Of a DNA stretch of 48,865 nucleotides, positions 40,331 through 48,836 are shown one piece after another. Every line of letters begins with the position of its first letter. The first letter of the stretch is position 1. The stretch covers positions 1 through 48,865 of the forward strand of contig SXRF01000091.1 of the NCBI GenBank assembly GCA_005792635.1, in the 5' to 3' direction. Below the pieces are notes generated by a model. That model was not told the origin of the DNA. It made no database searches and worked only from the letters and a program-made list of their open reading frames with translations. A program made the translations under genes and the position numbers. The stretch comes from Rickettsiales bacterium. GTDB taxonomy: Bacteria > Pseudomonadota > Alphaproteobacteria > Rickettsiales > SXRF01.

Positions 40331-40482
40331 TGGATTGGGTGCAGATTTACTGTGTGGTTTTAGCTACGCTAGAGGTAAAGAGAATACTTAAGAAGATAAC
40401 AACTGTTCGTTATTTTTTCGCTGCAATAATTTTTATTGTTTTAGATGCAATCCCATTCCTTCGCGTGTGGGGGCTGATATGA
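40330..40482 (+). CDS. 50-residue membrane protein between the paralogues
   Basis: Hydrophobic helix in its second half (FFAAIIFIVLDAIPFLRVWG) and a basic middle (VKRILKKITTVR). Overlaps both paralogue genes, so the duplication kept the operon joined. Unknown function. Confidence 0.55.
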   Translation: MDWVQIYCVVLATLEVKRILKKITTVRYFFAAIIFIVLDAIPFLRVWGLI

Positions 40483-40706
40483 CCAGCTACACAATAGGTT
40501 TTCGGCGCAAGAATGGCGATTTTGCTATTCTCTCCACCTTCAATAATCACGATGGGCTGATACCAAATTACCTTCTTGAGAAACTGAAAAATGACACTGT
40601 TTATCACTTAAAACAACATGGGTTATGCAATGTTGAAGCCATTGAACGCCAAGACGCGCCATATTATGTGAATTTGGAGGAGGGAAGCGATGTTCCTAAC
40701 CAATAA
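40479..40706 (+). CDS. Small early protein, copy B of a paralogue pair
   Basis: 75 residues from ATG 40479, the ATGA-overlapping start, matching the first residues of copy A (SYTIGFRRKNGDFAILSTFN). The motif AIERQDAPYYVNLEE repeats copy A's. Diverged tandem paralogue. Unknown function. Confidence 0.6.
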   Translation: MTSYTIGFRRKNGDFAILSTFNNHDGLIPNYLLEKLKNDTVYHLKQHGLCNVEAIERQDAPYYVNLEEGSDVPNQ

Positions 40707-40905
40707 AGAATTGATTGAATTGACAAGAAGGCATCGTAAAGACGCTCAAAAGCTCGTGCTGCGTTACATGGGCATTGAACATAAAGTGCGCCCTGATGGC
40801 AGCCTTGCTGTTTTGAAAGAGCATGTGACTCAACAGTTTGGCGCAAATGCGAAAGTGGCAAATATGCCTATGCCACGACTAGAACCTAACTGGGCTGCAA
40901 TATAG
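40690..40905 (+). CDS. DUF4224 protein, probable directionality factor
   Basis: 71 residues, with LTNKELIELTRRHRKDAQKL and VRPDGSLAVLKEHVTQQFGA, the DUF4224 pattern found directly upstream of tyrosine integrases. It likely binds att DNA as a small excision or control protein. It lies 10 nt before the integrase. Confidence 0.75.
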   Translation: MFLTNKELIELTRRHRKDAQKLVLRYMGIEHKVRPDGSLAVLKEHVTQQFGANAKVANMPMPRLEPNWAAI

Positions 40906-40915
40906 GAAAAAGACA

Positions 40916-41968
40916 ATGCCAAAACCCCGCAATAGTGAAAATAAAGGGCTGCCAGTTCGCTGGAAAAAGGCACATGGAGCATATTATTACAATGTTCCTG
41001 TTGGACTTGAGGCGTTATGGGATGGCAAAAAACTTTTTCGCCTTGGGAAAACCCTGCCAGAAGCCTATAAAGAATGGGCAAAGCGGTTAGAAAATTTGGA
41101 TAAAGCCAATACTATTGCACAGTTGCTTGACCGCTATTCATTGGAGGTGATACCCACGAAAGCTATTGCAACTCAAAGCGGAAACGTCCGTGAGATTAAA
41201 AATTTACGAGCGGTTTTTGGACACATGGCACTTACTGCAATTCAGCCACAGGATATTTATAAATATGCCGATAAGCGTGGGGCAAAAAATAGAGGCAGAA
41301 AAGAAATAGCCCTGTTGAGCCACGCATTTACCAAAGCCGTGGAATGGGGATATATCAATCGCCACCCCTTCAAAGGTGAAGTCCGTCTGCAAATTGGAAA
41401 ACCGCGCACCCGCTATATTGAGGATTGGGAATTAAACGAAGCACTATTACTTTCCGCCCCAAAAGAAAAGGGTGGGGTGGCAATGGTGCAAGCATATATC
41501 CAACTCAAACTGATGCTGGGATTGCGTCAGGGAGATATGTTAAGGCTGAAAGAGGCTGATATTCAGGAAGATGGGATTCATGTTACGCCAAATAAAACCA
41601 AAAACAGCACGGGAAAATCTATAATTTACGAATGGAGCGATGATTTACGCCTCGCTGTTGAAAAAGTCAGATCCACCCGCCCACCAGATATTTCAAAATG
41701 GTTATTCTGCGACCGCTTTGGCAAATGCTACATCAACGAAGAAACAGGCAAGGCTGAGGGGTGGTCTTCTATATGGCAAAGATTTATGGAAAGGGTGCTT
41801 GCTGAAACCAAGGTTAAAGATCGTTTTACTGAGCATGATTTACGAGCAAAAGTCGCCAGTGATGCAGTGGATGTTGAGCGGGCGAGGGAATTATTATCAC
41901 ACTCAGACAGTAAAATTACTGAGCGAGTTTATCGCCGAAAAGCAATCATAATTAAGCCGTCAAAATAA
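40916..41968 (+). CDS. int: Prophage integrase (tyrosine recombinase) next to the tRNA
   Basis: 350 residues. Catalytic residues visible: Arg in LGLRQGDML, HDLR and LLSHSDSKITERVYRR with the terminal Tyr. It is adjacent to the attR tRNA (70 nt), so it is the enzyme that inserted this prophage. It is distant from the two other integrases of the window. It ends the rightward operon. Confidence 0.93.
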   Translation: MPKPRNSENKGLPVRWKKAHGAYYYNVPVGLEALWDGKKLFRLGKTLPEAYKEWAKRLENLDKANTIAQLLDRYSLEVIPTKAIATQSGNVREIKNLRAVFGHMALTAIQPQDIYKYADKRGAKNRGRKEIALLSHAFTKAVEWGYINRHPFKGEVRLQIGKPRTRYIEDWELNEALLLSAPKEKGGVAMVQAYIQLKLMLGLRQGDMLRLKEADIQEDGIHVTPNKTKNSTGKSIIYEWSDDLRLAVEKVRSTRPPDISKWLFCDRFGKCYINEETGKAEGWSSIWQRFMERVLAETKVKDRFTEHDLRAKVASDAVDVERARELLSHSDSKITERVYRRKAIIIKPSK

Positions 41969-41973
41969 AATTC

Positions 41974-41982
41974 TATAGTACA
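41974..41982 (+). promoter_or_regulatory. Candidate integrase arm-type site on the right side
   Basis: TATAGTACA, an exact match to the inverted copy at 4516-4524, lies 6 nt after the integrase stop and 50 nt inside the right att. See the left-side sites. Confidence 0.45.
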
Positions 41983-42037
41983 CTGCCCTATTATTGGTAC
42001 ATAGATAAAAATAGAACCCTCTAAAACTGTTAAAATA

Positions 42038-42112
42038 TGGTGGCTCGAGGGGGATTTGAACCCCCGACCAAGGGATTATGATTCCCCTGCTCTACCACTG
42101 AGCTACCGAGCC
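42038..42112 (-). tRNA. tRNA with CAT anticodon (Met or Ile2), hosting the prophage att
   Basis: 75 nt including an encoded CCA. Acceptor GGCTCGG pairs with TCGAGCC, with a G-U at the last pair. D-stem GCTC/GAGC, anticodon stem GGGGA/TCCCT around ATCATAA, T-stem GGGGG/CCCCC. The anticodon CAT fits elongator methionine or lysidine-modified isoleucine; the sequence alone does not settle which. The 3' half (42032-42082) is the phage-supplied att copy. Confidence 0.9.
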
Positions 42113-42212
42113 ACGAAAAACAGTAATTCAAAAGGTAGGAAGTAGGGATTATGGGCTGGCGAGTAAAAAAGCAAGTAAAAAATATCAAATTCGCTTTGTT
42201 TTTGGATAAAAT

Positions 42213-42806
42213 CTAAGCGGCAAGCCAATCTTTCACTCGCTTCTTAGCTTTTTCAAACTGCATAACATTAGCGATGCGGTTGTCCAGAAAACGCCAAGTG
42301 TTTTCCTGCCCTGCGCTGGTATCATTAAGCCACACTAGCAATGTTGAAGAATAAACCCCTGCCAGCGTTAAGCGTTTGGTGTAAAAATTAAAATCGGTGG
42401 ATTTATCGCCAATTGCATACCAAATATTATCCACGGTTTCGTATAAAGCGCGTAGTCCGCGATGGGCATATAATGGGTTGGAATGCATGGCGACAGTTTT
42501 GCGAACGGCTTCGCGGTGTGGCGTTTGCAGCTCAAGGCGCAGGCGCACGGCGGCGGCTATTCGTTCGCGTATTTTCATATTTTCCAGATGGTAGTGTGAT
42601 AACGCTTCTAGCATTTGCGCGTCAACCATGCTGCTATGAGCGTCCACCGCGTCAATCGCACCAGCAGGAAACACGCGCACAACGACGGTTTTTTTATAGC
42701 CCGCTTCCTCGGCGGCTTTGCCAAGTGTTTGCGTATTCCAGCCTTCAAACGGCACAAGCGGCAAGGCTTTTTCTATAATCTCGGTAGTGGCTTTTTGTTT
42801 GTCCAT
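42213..42806 (-). CDS. COQ9 family protein
   Basis: 197 residues from ATG 42806, preceded by GGGG; the upstream TTG adds 6 residues. COQ9 is a TetR-like lipid-binding fold that supports hydroxylation steps in ubiquinone synthesis, typical of alphaproteobacteria. Recognisable: LVPFEGWNTQTLGKAAEEAG at the start, and the conserved C-terminal region with DFNFYTKRLTLAGVYSST. Confidence 0.87.
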   Translation of the reverse strand: MDKQKATTEIIEKALPLVPFEGWNTQTLGKAAEEAGYKKTVVVRVFPAGAIDAVDAHSSMVDAQMLEALSHYHLENMKIRERIAAAVRLRLELQTPHREAVRKTVAMHSNPLYAHRGLRALYETVDNIWYAIGDKSTDFNFYTKRLTLAGVYSSTLLVWLNDTSAGQENTWRFLDNRIANVMQFEKAKKRVKDWLAA

Positions 42807-42829
42807 TTTTGCCCCAATCTTCAATCTAT

Positions 42830-43426
42830 CTATATCTTAAAGCGTTCCGCAAGCCGCAGGTGAATATCCGCAACGATTGGGCGGTGGTCTTCGCGTCCGA
42901 CTTGCGCAAATTCATCACTGCTCATCCATTGGCGTTGTGCGGTGGTTTTATCGATTTTATCGTCTGGCAAAAAATCACTTTTATCAATTACTTCCGCCGC
43001 GAACATCCATAATTGTTTAAGCTTGCCAGTGGATGCGGAGGAGAAATGATATGAGCCAAGGTCAAACAGGCTAATTATATTAATAAAATTAAGCCCCAAT
43101 TCCTCGCGTCCCTCACGCAGGGCGGTTTCCACCAATAATTCGCGTTGATATTCGGCTGGTTCGCCGTCTTTCATGTCGCGCCATCCGATACCCTCGAAAT
43201 AATGCATCCGCGTACCTTTGCAGATTTGGAATTCTGGGGCGGCGAGTTCGGCGCGGGCGGCGGCTGGCTTCATAACAAAATACTCAAGCCCTGCGCGTTT
43301 TATAAAAGGTAGAATTCCGATTTTTAATATCTTATCAGGCGGCTGGCGCAGAGCAACGCTATCAACCAGAGAAACAACTGTTTGCTGTTGCAGAAAATCC
43401 TGAATCGTGGCACGGTCATCCATCAT
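42830..43426 (-). CDS. NUDIX hydrolase
   Basis: 198 residues. The NUDIX box is recognisable as RELLVETALREGREELGL, though the first Gly of the consensus is displaced. It hydrolyses a nucleoside diphosphate linked to another group; the substrate is unknown. Divergent from the phosphatase gene, 39 nt away. Confidence 0.82.
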   Translation of the reverse strand: MMDDRATIQDFLQQQTVVSLVDSVALRQPPDKILKIGILPFIKRAGLEYFVMKPAAARAELAAPEFQICKGTRMHYFEGIGWRDMKDGEPAEYQRELLVETALREGREELGLNFINIISLFDLGSYHFSSASTGKLKQLWMFAAEVIDKSDFLPDDKIDKTTAQRQWMSSDEFAQVGREDHRPIVADIHLRLAERFKI

Positions 43427-43465
43427 AGAAACTTTTTTGAAACAATTTTATTGGGAGCTATAATT

Positions 43466-44263
43466 TTGCAAGCAAATATTTACAATGATTTTGCGAGTTT
43501 AGCAAACCAATTAGCAGATGCAAGCGGCGAAGTTTTGCGTTCATGGTTTCGAAAGCCTGTTGGTGTGGAAAGCAAGGCGGACACAAGCCCAGTGACCGAG
43601 GCGGACAGGGCGGTGGAAAGCGTTATTCGGGCGCGTATTGAGGCGGTTTTCCCAGCGCACGGAATTATTGGCGAGGAATTTGGCAATCTGCGCGGCGAAA
43701 GCGAATATCAATGGGTGATTGACCCGATTGATGGGACTCGCGCTTTTATGTCGGGTTTCCCAACCTTTACCACGCTTATTTCCTTGCTGCATAATGGCGT
43801 TCCAGTTGTTGGCGTTATTGACCAGCCAATTTTGCGCGAAAGATGGCTCGGCGTTGCTGGAAATGCCACGGCTTGCAATGTAAATAGCGTGCGAAAAATC
43901 GTCAAAACTCGCGCAGAAAACCTCTCCGCGCAAACGCTGATTGGCACAACTTCCGCACCTTATTATTTTAGCGTGGATGAGGCGATGGCGTTTGAAAGAG
44001 TGCGGAAAATTTGCTCGCATACGAATATTGGCGGCGATGCTTATGGTTATGCCATGCTCGCCAGCGGTCAGTTTGATTTATTCGTGGATGTTTGCCTGAA
44101 ACCTTATGATTTTTGCGCTCTTGTGCCTGTTATTGAAGGGGCAGGGGGCATCATCACCGATTGGGCGGGAAATCCACTAACCCTAGCCTCCGACGGCAAG
44201 GTAATCGCCAGCGCGAACAGGAAAACACACGACAAAGCTTTGGAGGCTTTGGCGGGAAGATGA
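43466..44263 (+). CDS. Inositol-monophosphatase family phosphatase, HisN-like
   Basis: I choose TTG 43466, preceded by GGGAG at 8 nt, giving 265 residues; the ATG-bounded ORF begins upstream without a good site. Metal motifs are IGEEFG (about 66-71), DPIDGTRAF (Asp/Asp pair) and the C-terminal GGDAYGYAMLASGQFD and LKPYDFCAL. In alphaproteobacteria this relative serves as histidinol phosphatase or inositol-1-monophosphatase. It overlaps the recJ start. Confidence 0.87.
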   Translation: MQANIYNDFASLANQLADASGEVLRSWFRKPVGVESKADTSPVTEADRAVESVIRARIEAVFPAHGIIGEEFGNLRGESEYQWVIDPIDGTRAFMSGFPTFTTLISLLHNGVPVVGVIDQPILRERWLGVAGNATACNVNSVRKIVKTRAENLSAQTLIGTTSAPYYFSVDEAMAFERVRKICSHTNIGGDAYGYAMLASGQFDLFVDVCLKPYDFCALVPVIEGAGGIITDWAGNPLTLASDGKVIASANRKTHDKALEALAGR

Positions 44264-46032
44264 GGTTGGATAACAACAATCCATCCACCACCAACCGTAT
44301 CTGGAGTTTGCGCGAGGTGGACGAACGAGTGGTTGCGGCGATGATGCGCGCGCATGATTTGCCAGAGATTGTGGCGCGGTTGCTGGTGGCGCGGGGAATT
44401 AGTGAGGAGGCGGCGGAGGATTTTCTAAACCCGACCCTCAAAAATTCGCTGCCCAACCCTTCGCATTTGTTGGATATGGACAAGGCGGCGGCGCGGGTGG
44501 CGGACGCTGTGCTGGCGGGCAAAAAAATCGCCATCTGGGGTGATTATGATGTTGACGGCGCGACATCATCCGCCTTGCTCGCCCGTTATTTCCGCGCTCT
44601 TGGAATAAACCCAACAATATATATTCCCGACCGTATGAAGGAAGGTTACGGGCCGAATGCACCAGCCTTGCTGGCTTTGCGCGGGCAAGGGGTGTCAATG
44701 GTTATCACTGTTGACTGCGGAACGCTGGCGTTTGAGCCACTGGCGGCGGCGAAGGCGGCGGGGCTGGATGTAATCGTGGTGGATCACCATCTCGGCGAGG
44801 CACGAAAGCCAGAGGCAGTCGCCATCATCAACCCAAACCGCTTGGATGAAACCTCACCACATCGGCAAATGGCGGCGGTTGGCGTTGCGTTTTTGCTAAT
44901 CGTTGCGATTAACCGCGAGCTACGCGGTCGCAATTTCTTCACTACGATTGCCGAACCCGACATAAAACAATGGCTGGATATTGTTGCTCTCGGCACAGTC
45001 TGTGATGTTGTGCCGCTGACTGGTGTCAACCGCGCCTTTGTTTCGCAGGGGCTAAAAGTTATGGCAGCGCGGCGCAATATCGGCATTTCCACGGTGCTTG
45101 ACATGGCGAAATCAGACGAAAAACCGAGCGTATATAGTTGCGGATTTATAATAGGCCCGCGGATCAATGCGGGTGGGCGCGTGGGAAAATCGGATCTTGG
45201 CGTGCGTTTGCTGACCTGCGAGGACGCGAGCGAAGCCAAGCAAATCGCTGGCGAATTGGAGCAATATAACGCCGAGCGCAAGGCAATTGAGGCGGGTGTG
45301 TTGGAAGCAGCGATGGCGCAAGCGGAGAAAATGGACGCTGGTTCGCCGCTGCTGGTAATCGCGGGGCAAGGCTGGCACGCGGGCGTAATCGGCATTGTCG
45401 CGGGGCGGGTGAAGGATAAATTCAACAAACCAACGGCGATTATCGGCGTGGTTGATGGCATCGGCAAAGCCTCGGCGAGGAGTGTTTCAGGCGTTGATTT
45501 TGGCGCGGGCGTAATCGCAGCGATGGAGGCAGGGTTGCTGATAGCTGGCGGTGGACACGCAATGGCGGCGGGCTTCACCGTGGCGGAGGAGAAAATTTCT
45601 GCCCTCGCTGAATTCCTGCAAAGCCACATGGCGGCGCAGTTGCAAGCCGTGGCGGGACAACGAAAACTATCAATAGACGGAATTATCAGCATAGCGGGCG
45701 CAACGCCAGAGCTGATGCTGAAACTGGAAAAACTCGCACCATTCGGGCAGGGAAATCCGCAGCCGCGATTTATGGTGCAGAATGTGGTGAATCTCAAGCC
45801 AGAAATAGTCGGCGAGCATCATGTCAAAACATTATTTATTGATAAGTTAAGCAATGCGCGGCTATCCGCCATTAGCTTTCGTAGTGTGGGAGCTCCGCTT
45901 GGCGACGCTCTGCTCGCCACTCGCGGACAAACGCTAGATGTCGCAGGAACTATGCGCCTTCAAGAATGGAACGGCAAGCAAACGGTTAGCCTGACAATTG
46001 AGGATGTACGAGTGGTAAGTGACAAGAGGTAA
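44260..46032 (+). CDS. recJ: Single-stranded DNA exonuclease RecJ
   Basis: 590 residues from ATG 44260, overlapping the phosphatase stop (ATGA). DHH motifs: GDYDVDGATSSALL (about 94-107), IVVDHHLGE and the DHHA1 motif AGGGHAMAAGF. RecJ is the 5'-3' exonuclease of RecF and mismatch repair. A long minus-strand ORF over its 3' half is an antisense shadow. Confidence 0.95.
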   Translation: MRLDNNNPSTTNRIWSLREVDERVVAAMMRAHDLPEIVARLLVARGISEEAAEDFLNPTLKNSLPNPSHLLDMDKAAARVADAVLAGKKIAIWGDYDVDGATSSALLARYFRALGINPTIYIPDRMKEGYGPNAPALLALRGQGVSMVITVDCGTLAFEPLAAAKAAGLDVIVVDHHLGEARKPEAVAIINPNRLDETSPHRQMAAVGVAFLLIVAINRELRGRNFFTTIAEPDIKQWLDIVALGTVCDVVPLTGVNRAFVSQGLKVMAARRNIGISTVLDMAKSDEKPSVYSCGFIIGPRINAGGRVGKSDLGVRLLTCEDASEAKQIAGELEQYNAERKAIEAGVLEAAMAQAEKMDAGSPLLVIAGQGWHAGVIGIVAGRVKDKFNKPTAIIGVVDGIGKASARSVSGVDFGAGVIAAMEAGLLIAGGGHAMAAGFTVAEEKISALAEFLQSHMAAQLQAVAGQRKLSIDGIISIAGATPELMLKLEKLAPFGQGNPQPRFMVQNVVNLKPEIVGEHHVKTLFIDKLSNARLSAISFRSVGAPLGDALLATRGQTLDVAGTMRLQEWNGKQTVSLTIEDVRVVSDKR

Positions 46033-46073
46033 GATTTCCCGCCACTTGTCACTCACCACTTATCACTAAAAAG

Positions 46074-46463
46074 CTATTTTTTATCGGTAGGAGCTGGTGC
46101 AGTAGGCGGCATCGGGTTCTTGTTCTGACGATATGAATCCATTCTCGCCTTGCGGAAAGCTTCCCATTCTTCCTTGGTTACTTTGCCGTCTTTATTTGCA
46201 TCGCGCTCATCAAATTTCTTCGCGCCGAAAGCAGCCGATTCTTCTTTGCTGATTACGCTATCTTTATTGGTATCCATTTCTTCGAATACGCGCTCCATGT
46301 GCTTGCCTGCGCGGTCTTTATTGCCGCCCATCATGCTGCCATCGTGCATCGGCATTGCGGCTGGTGCTTGAGTTGGTGGTGTAGCTGCTGGTGCAGGATC
46401 TTGTGCGAAAGACGCAGTTGAAATGGTAGCGAGAACTAAGGCTATAGTTAGTGAAGTTTTCAT
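46074..46463 (-). CDS. Secreted EF-hand calcium-binding protein
   Basis: 129 residues from ATG 46463 with GGAG upstream. Signal peptide (KTSLTIALVLATISTASFA) then a Pro/Ala linker and two EF-hands, DTNKDSVISKEE and DANKDGKVTKEEWEAF (12-residue loops with Asp, Asn, Asp and Glu). Likely a periplasmic calcium-binding protein. The C-terminal PPTAPAPTDKK is disordered. Confidence 0.85.
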   Translation of the reverse strand: MKTSLTIALVLATISTASFAQDPAPAATPPTQAPAAMPMHDGSMMGGNKDRAGKHMERVFEEMDTNKDSVISKEESAAFGAKKFDERDANKDGKVTKEEWEAFRKARMDSYRQNKNPMPPTAPAPTDKK

Positions 46464-46557
46464 GGCAAATCTCCAATGTTTTTGCTGGTTGTGGGTGCTT
46501 GTAAAGTAACAAGCCAATGTTTTTTACTACTGTGTATAGAAGTTTGCAAATCTATTA

Positions 46558-48645
46558 TTAAAATCCGTAAGCAAGACCAACTGTAAGCCTAGTCGCTGGG
46601 TCTTCGGTTTTACCGATACCCCCACTAAATTCCGCGCTGACCTTTGCGGCATCGGACATGCTCCACACTGCGCCAACCGCTCCTTCTCCCCAATTATCAT
46701 CACCAGATTTTGGGTTGAATTGTTGCGTAAGACCAATAGTAGTTGCGGTTATGCTGCCACCATCGCCATTGATTTTATGTCCCCAAGCTGTGCGACCGTG
46801 AAGCTGTAAATTAGCGATTGGCGAATGAGCAATCTCAACACCAACTCTGGAAGTTAAAATGTGATTTTGCTGGTCGGTATATGAGGCGGGAAATGCGCCA
46901 CCAGTTTCGGCATAAGCATCCATGTCGGTTTGTGACCATTGCAGTTCGCCGTATGGCATAATTGAGCTGTTGTTGGCAAGCGCAAAAGAATAGCCGCCGC
47001 GACCAGCTAGCCCATAGCCCATCCCGCTAGTTTCGCCGTGTGAGCTGTCAATTCCGCTTCCGTTTTCATAATTTCTGTCGGTGCTGGTATCCAAATAAAC
47101 CGCCATTGCCGTGCCGTATAAGCGCGTTCCTGATGCTGGTTCGTAAGCCACGACAGCCGAGCCACCCGATGCTATCACACTGCTATTGCCATCATAAGCC
47201 AAGCGCGAACTGCTGCCACCGCCAATAATTCCGCCGCCAATTGCTAAATCTTCGCCCGCCCGCGCCACCAAGCCCACTGTGCCGTTTAATCCATAGTTGT
47301 TGAAATTATTGTCTTGCCCAGCCGCCAGTGTTCCCACCAAATATCCAGCATATTTATGCTGTTCTGGAAACGCGACACTGCCAGCCGCTGGTTCATAATC
47401 AGACATGGTTTGTGGCGTTGCGGCTGCTACTTGTTTTGGCGTGGATGGCGAGCCAAAGGACGACAAAGCCTGCCCAGCCGCGAACATAGACTGCCCAACC
47501 CCATTGCTGGCAATCGCTTGCCCTTGTTGCGAAGGAACACTGGCTTCGCTGAGCGATCTCGCTAAATTTGCTGGCGTTGTAACACCAGCAGATGCACCAA
47601 ACGAGGCGATGAACGCTTCTTGCTGCGCGTTATGAGTTCCCGTGCCAACAATTATATTCCCATCGCTGCTTGCCCCATTGGCGGTGTCCAATGTCCAGCC
47701 AGTTAGATTAACTCCTCCTGCCGTCAATACGGTTTCCAGTGACTCCATGCCACCAGCTTGCGTCCAGCGAATTGCTTTACCAACCGATCCATCATCAGCC
47801 ACCCCAACTACAACGCTACCATCAGCACTCACCGCATTGGCATTGCTATAGCTACCACCAGTAAGTATTCCTAAGCTGACCATGCCTCCACCCTGTGTCC
47901 AGCGAAAAGCTTTTTCACTAGAGCCGTCATCACCATATCCAACCACAACGCTACCATCAGAACTTATACCAGTTGCGAGGCTATAATTTCCACCAGCCAG
48001 TATTCCCAAGCTGACCATGCCTCCGCCTTGTGTCCAGTGAAAAGCTCTGCTATTAGTTGACGCATCGTTTGCCTCTCCAACTACTACACTACCATCCGCG
48101 CTTACTGCATTACCAATACTATAATTTCCACCAGCCAGTATTCCCAAGCTGACCATACCTCCGCCCTGTGTCCAGCGAAAAGCCCTTGTGCCACCAGCAG
48201 ATCCAGACCGTCCGACAACTACACTGCCATCTGCATTTACACCATGTGCCAAGCTAAAAGTTCCGCCAGCAAGCGTTCCTAAATTTTCCATACCACCAGC
48301 TTGTGTCCAGCGGAATGCCCTATTGTTAGTTGCTCCAGTGGCATTCCCAACGATTACGCTGCCATCTGCGCTTGCAGCGCGGGCAATACTTGTATTGGCT
48401 ATCGCACCTGCTAGGAAGCCTAAACTTTCAATTCCACCAGACTCTGTCCAGCGGAATGCTGCCACATCAAAATTGGAATCTTCTGCCTCTCCAAATACTG
48501 TGCTGCCGTCGGAGCTTATTCCGTTGGCGCGGCTATAAGTTCCTCCAGTTAATAAACCAGTTCCATCAAGCGTTAGCGGATCAGCGAATGCAGCAGTAGA
48601 AAGGCAGGTGGTGACAGTGAAAAAAGCAATGCTTGATAAGCGCAT
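46558..48645 (-). CDS. Autotransporter with HAF-type repeats
   Basis: 695 residues from ATG 48645 (GGGAATTTT upstream). Signal peptide MRLSSIAFFTVTTCLSTAAFA. Residues about 30-330 hold seven or so repeats with the core AFRWTQGGGMVSLG and LAGGNYS, the HAF-family pattern. A linker follows, and the last 250 residues form an autotransporter barrel ending TVGLAYGF with the terminal Phe. It should display the repeats outside the cell, for attachment or surface interaction. Confidence 0.9.
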   Translation of the reverse strand: MRLSSIAFFTVTTCLSTAAFADPLTLDGTGLLTGGTYSRANGISSDGSTVFGEAEDSNFDVAAFRWTESGGIESLGFLAGAIANTSIARAASADGSVIVGNATGATNNRAFRWTQAGGMENLGTLAGGTFSLAHGVNADGSVVVGRSGSAGGTRAFRWTQGGGMVSLGILAGGNYSIGNAVSADGSVVVGEANDASTNSRAFHWTQGGGMVSLGILAGGNYSLATGISSDGSVVVGYGDDGSSEKAFRWTQGGGMVSLGILTGGSYSNANAVSADGSVVVGVADDGSVGKAIRWTQAGGMESLETVLTAGGVNLTGWTLDTANGASSDGNIIVGTGTHNAQQEAFIASFGASAGVTTPANLARSLSEASVPSQQGQAIASNGVGQSMFAAGQALSSFGSPSTPKQVAAATPQTMSDYEPAAGSVAFPEQHKYAGYLVGTLAAGQDNNFNNYGLNGTVGLVARAGEDLAIGGGIIGGGSSSRLAYDGNSSVIASGGSAVVAYEPASGTRLYGTAMAVYLDTSTDRNYENGSGIDSSHGETSGMGYGLAGRGGYSFALANNSSIMPYGELQWSQTDMDAYAETGGAFPASYTDQQNHILTSRVGVEIAHSPIANLQLHGRTAWGHKINGDGGSITATTIGLTQQFNPKSGDDNWGEGAVGAVWSMSDAAKVSAEFSGGIGKTEDPATRLTVGLAYGF

Positions 48646-48836
48646 AAAATTCCCTAAATAACTCAATATCATCTGCCTATGACATATAATATTTAAGGAA
48701 TGATTAAAAAAAGATGGTTCAAGTCAAGGAATTGCACAATTGTTTTTGCAAATCTATTGTTGCATTTTGTGTGGCAGTGCATTAGAACGCCATATCTGAA
48801 ATACGCTTGGATTTGGTTTTGGGGTTGATTTTCTGG

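Larger units (their letters stand above)
4408..42082. mobile_element. Complete-looking HK97/lambda-type siphovirus prophage
   Basis: The prophage is bounded by the 51-bp tRNA-derived direct repeats, offset by 37,624 bp. It holds every expected module: integrase and DUF4224 protein beside the tRNA, repressor/Cro/CII-like regulators, replication, HNH, small and large terminase, portal, Clp-type protease, HK97 capsid, connectors, a lambda-like long non-contractile tail and lysis genes. No structural gene is broken, so it may be inducible. Two integrases in one prophage, an inserted spike cassette and an opposite-strand gene inside the early operon suggest a mosaic history. Confidence 0.92.

Noticed and set aside
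44784..45797. 337-codon minus-strand ORF
   Set aside because: It is the antisense of recJ, whose DHH motifs are intact; Ala/Pro/Ser-rich shadow composition.
47800..48560. Spaced repeats resembling an array
   Set aside because: They encode HAF repeats in an open reading frame; no CRISPR-like spacer uniformity.
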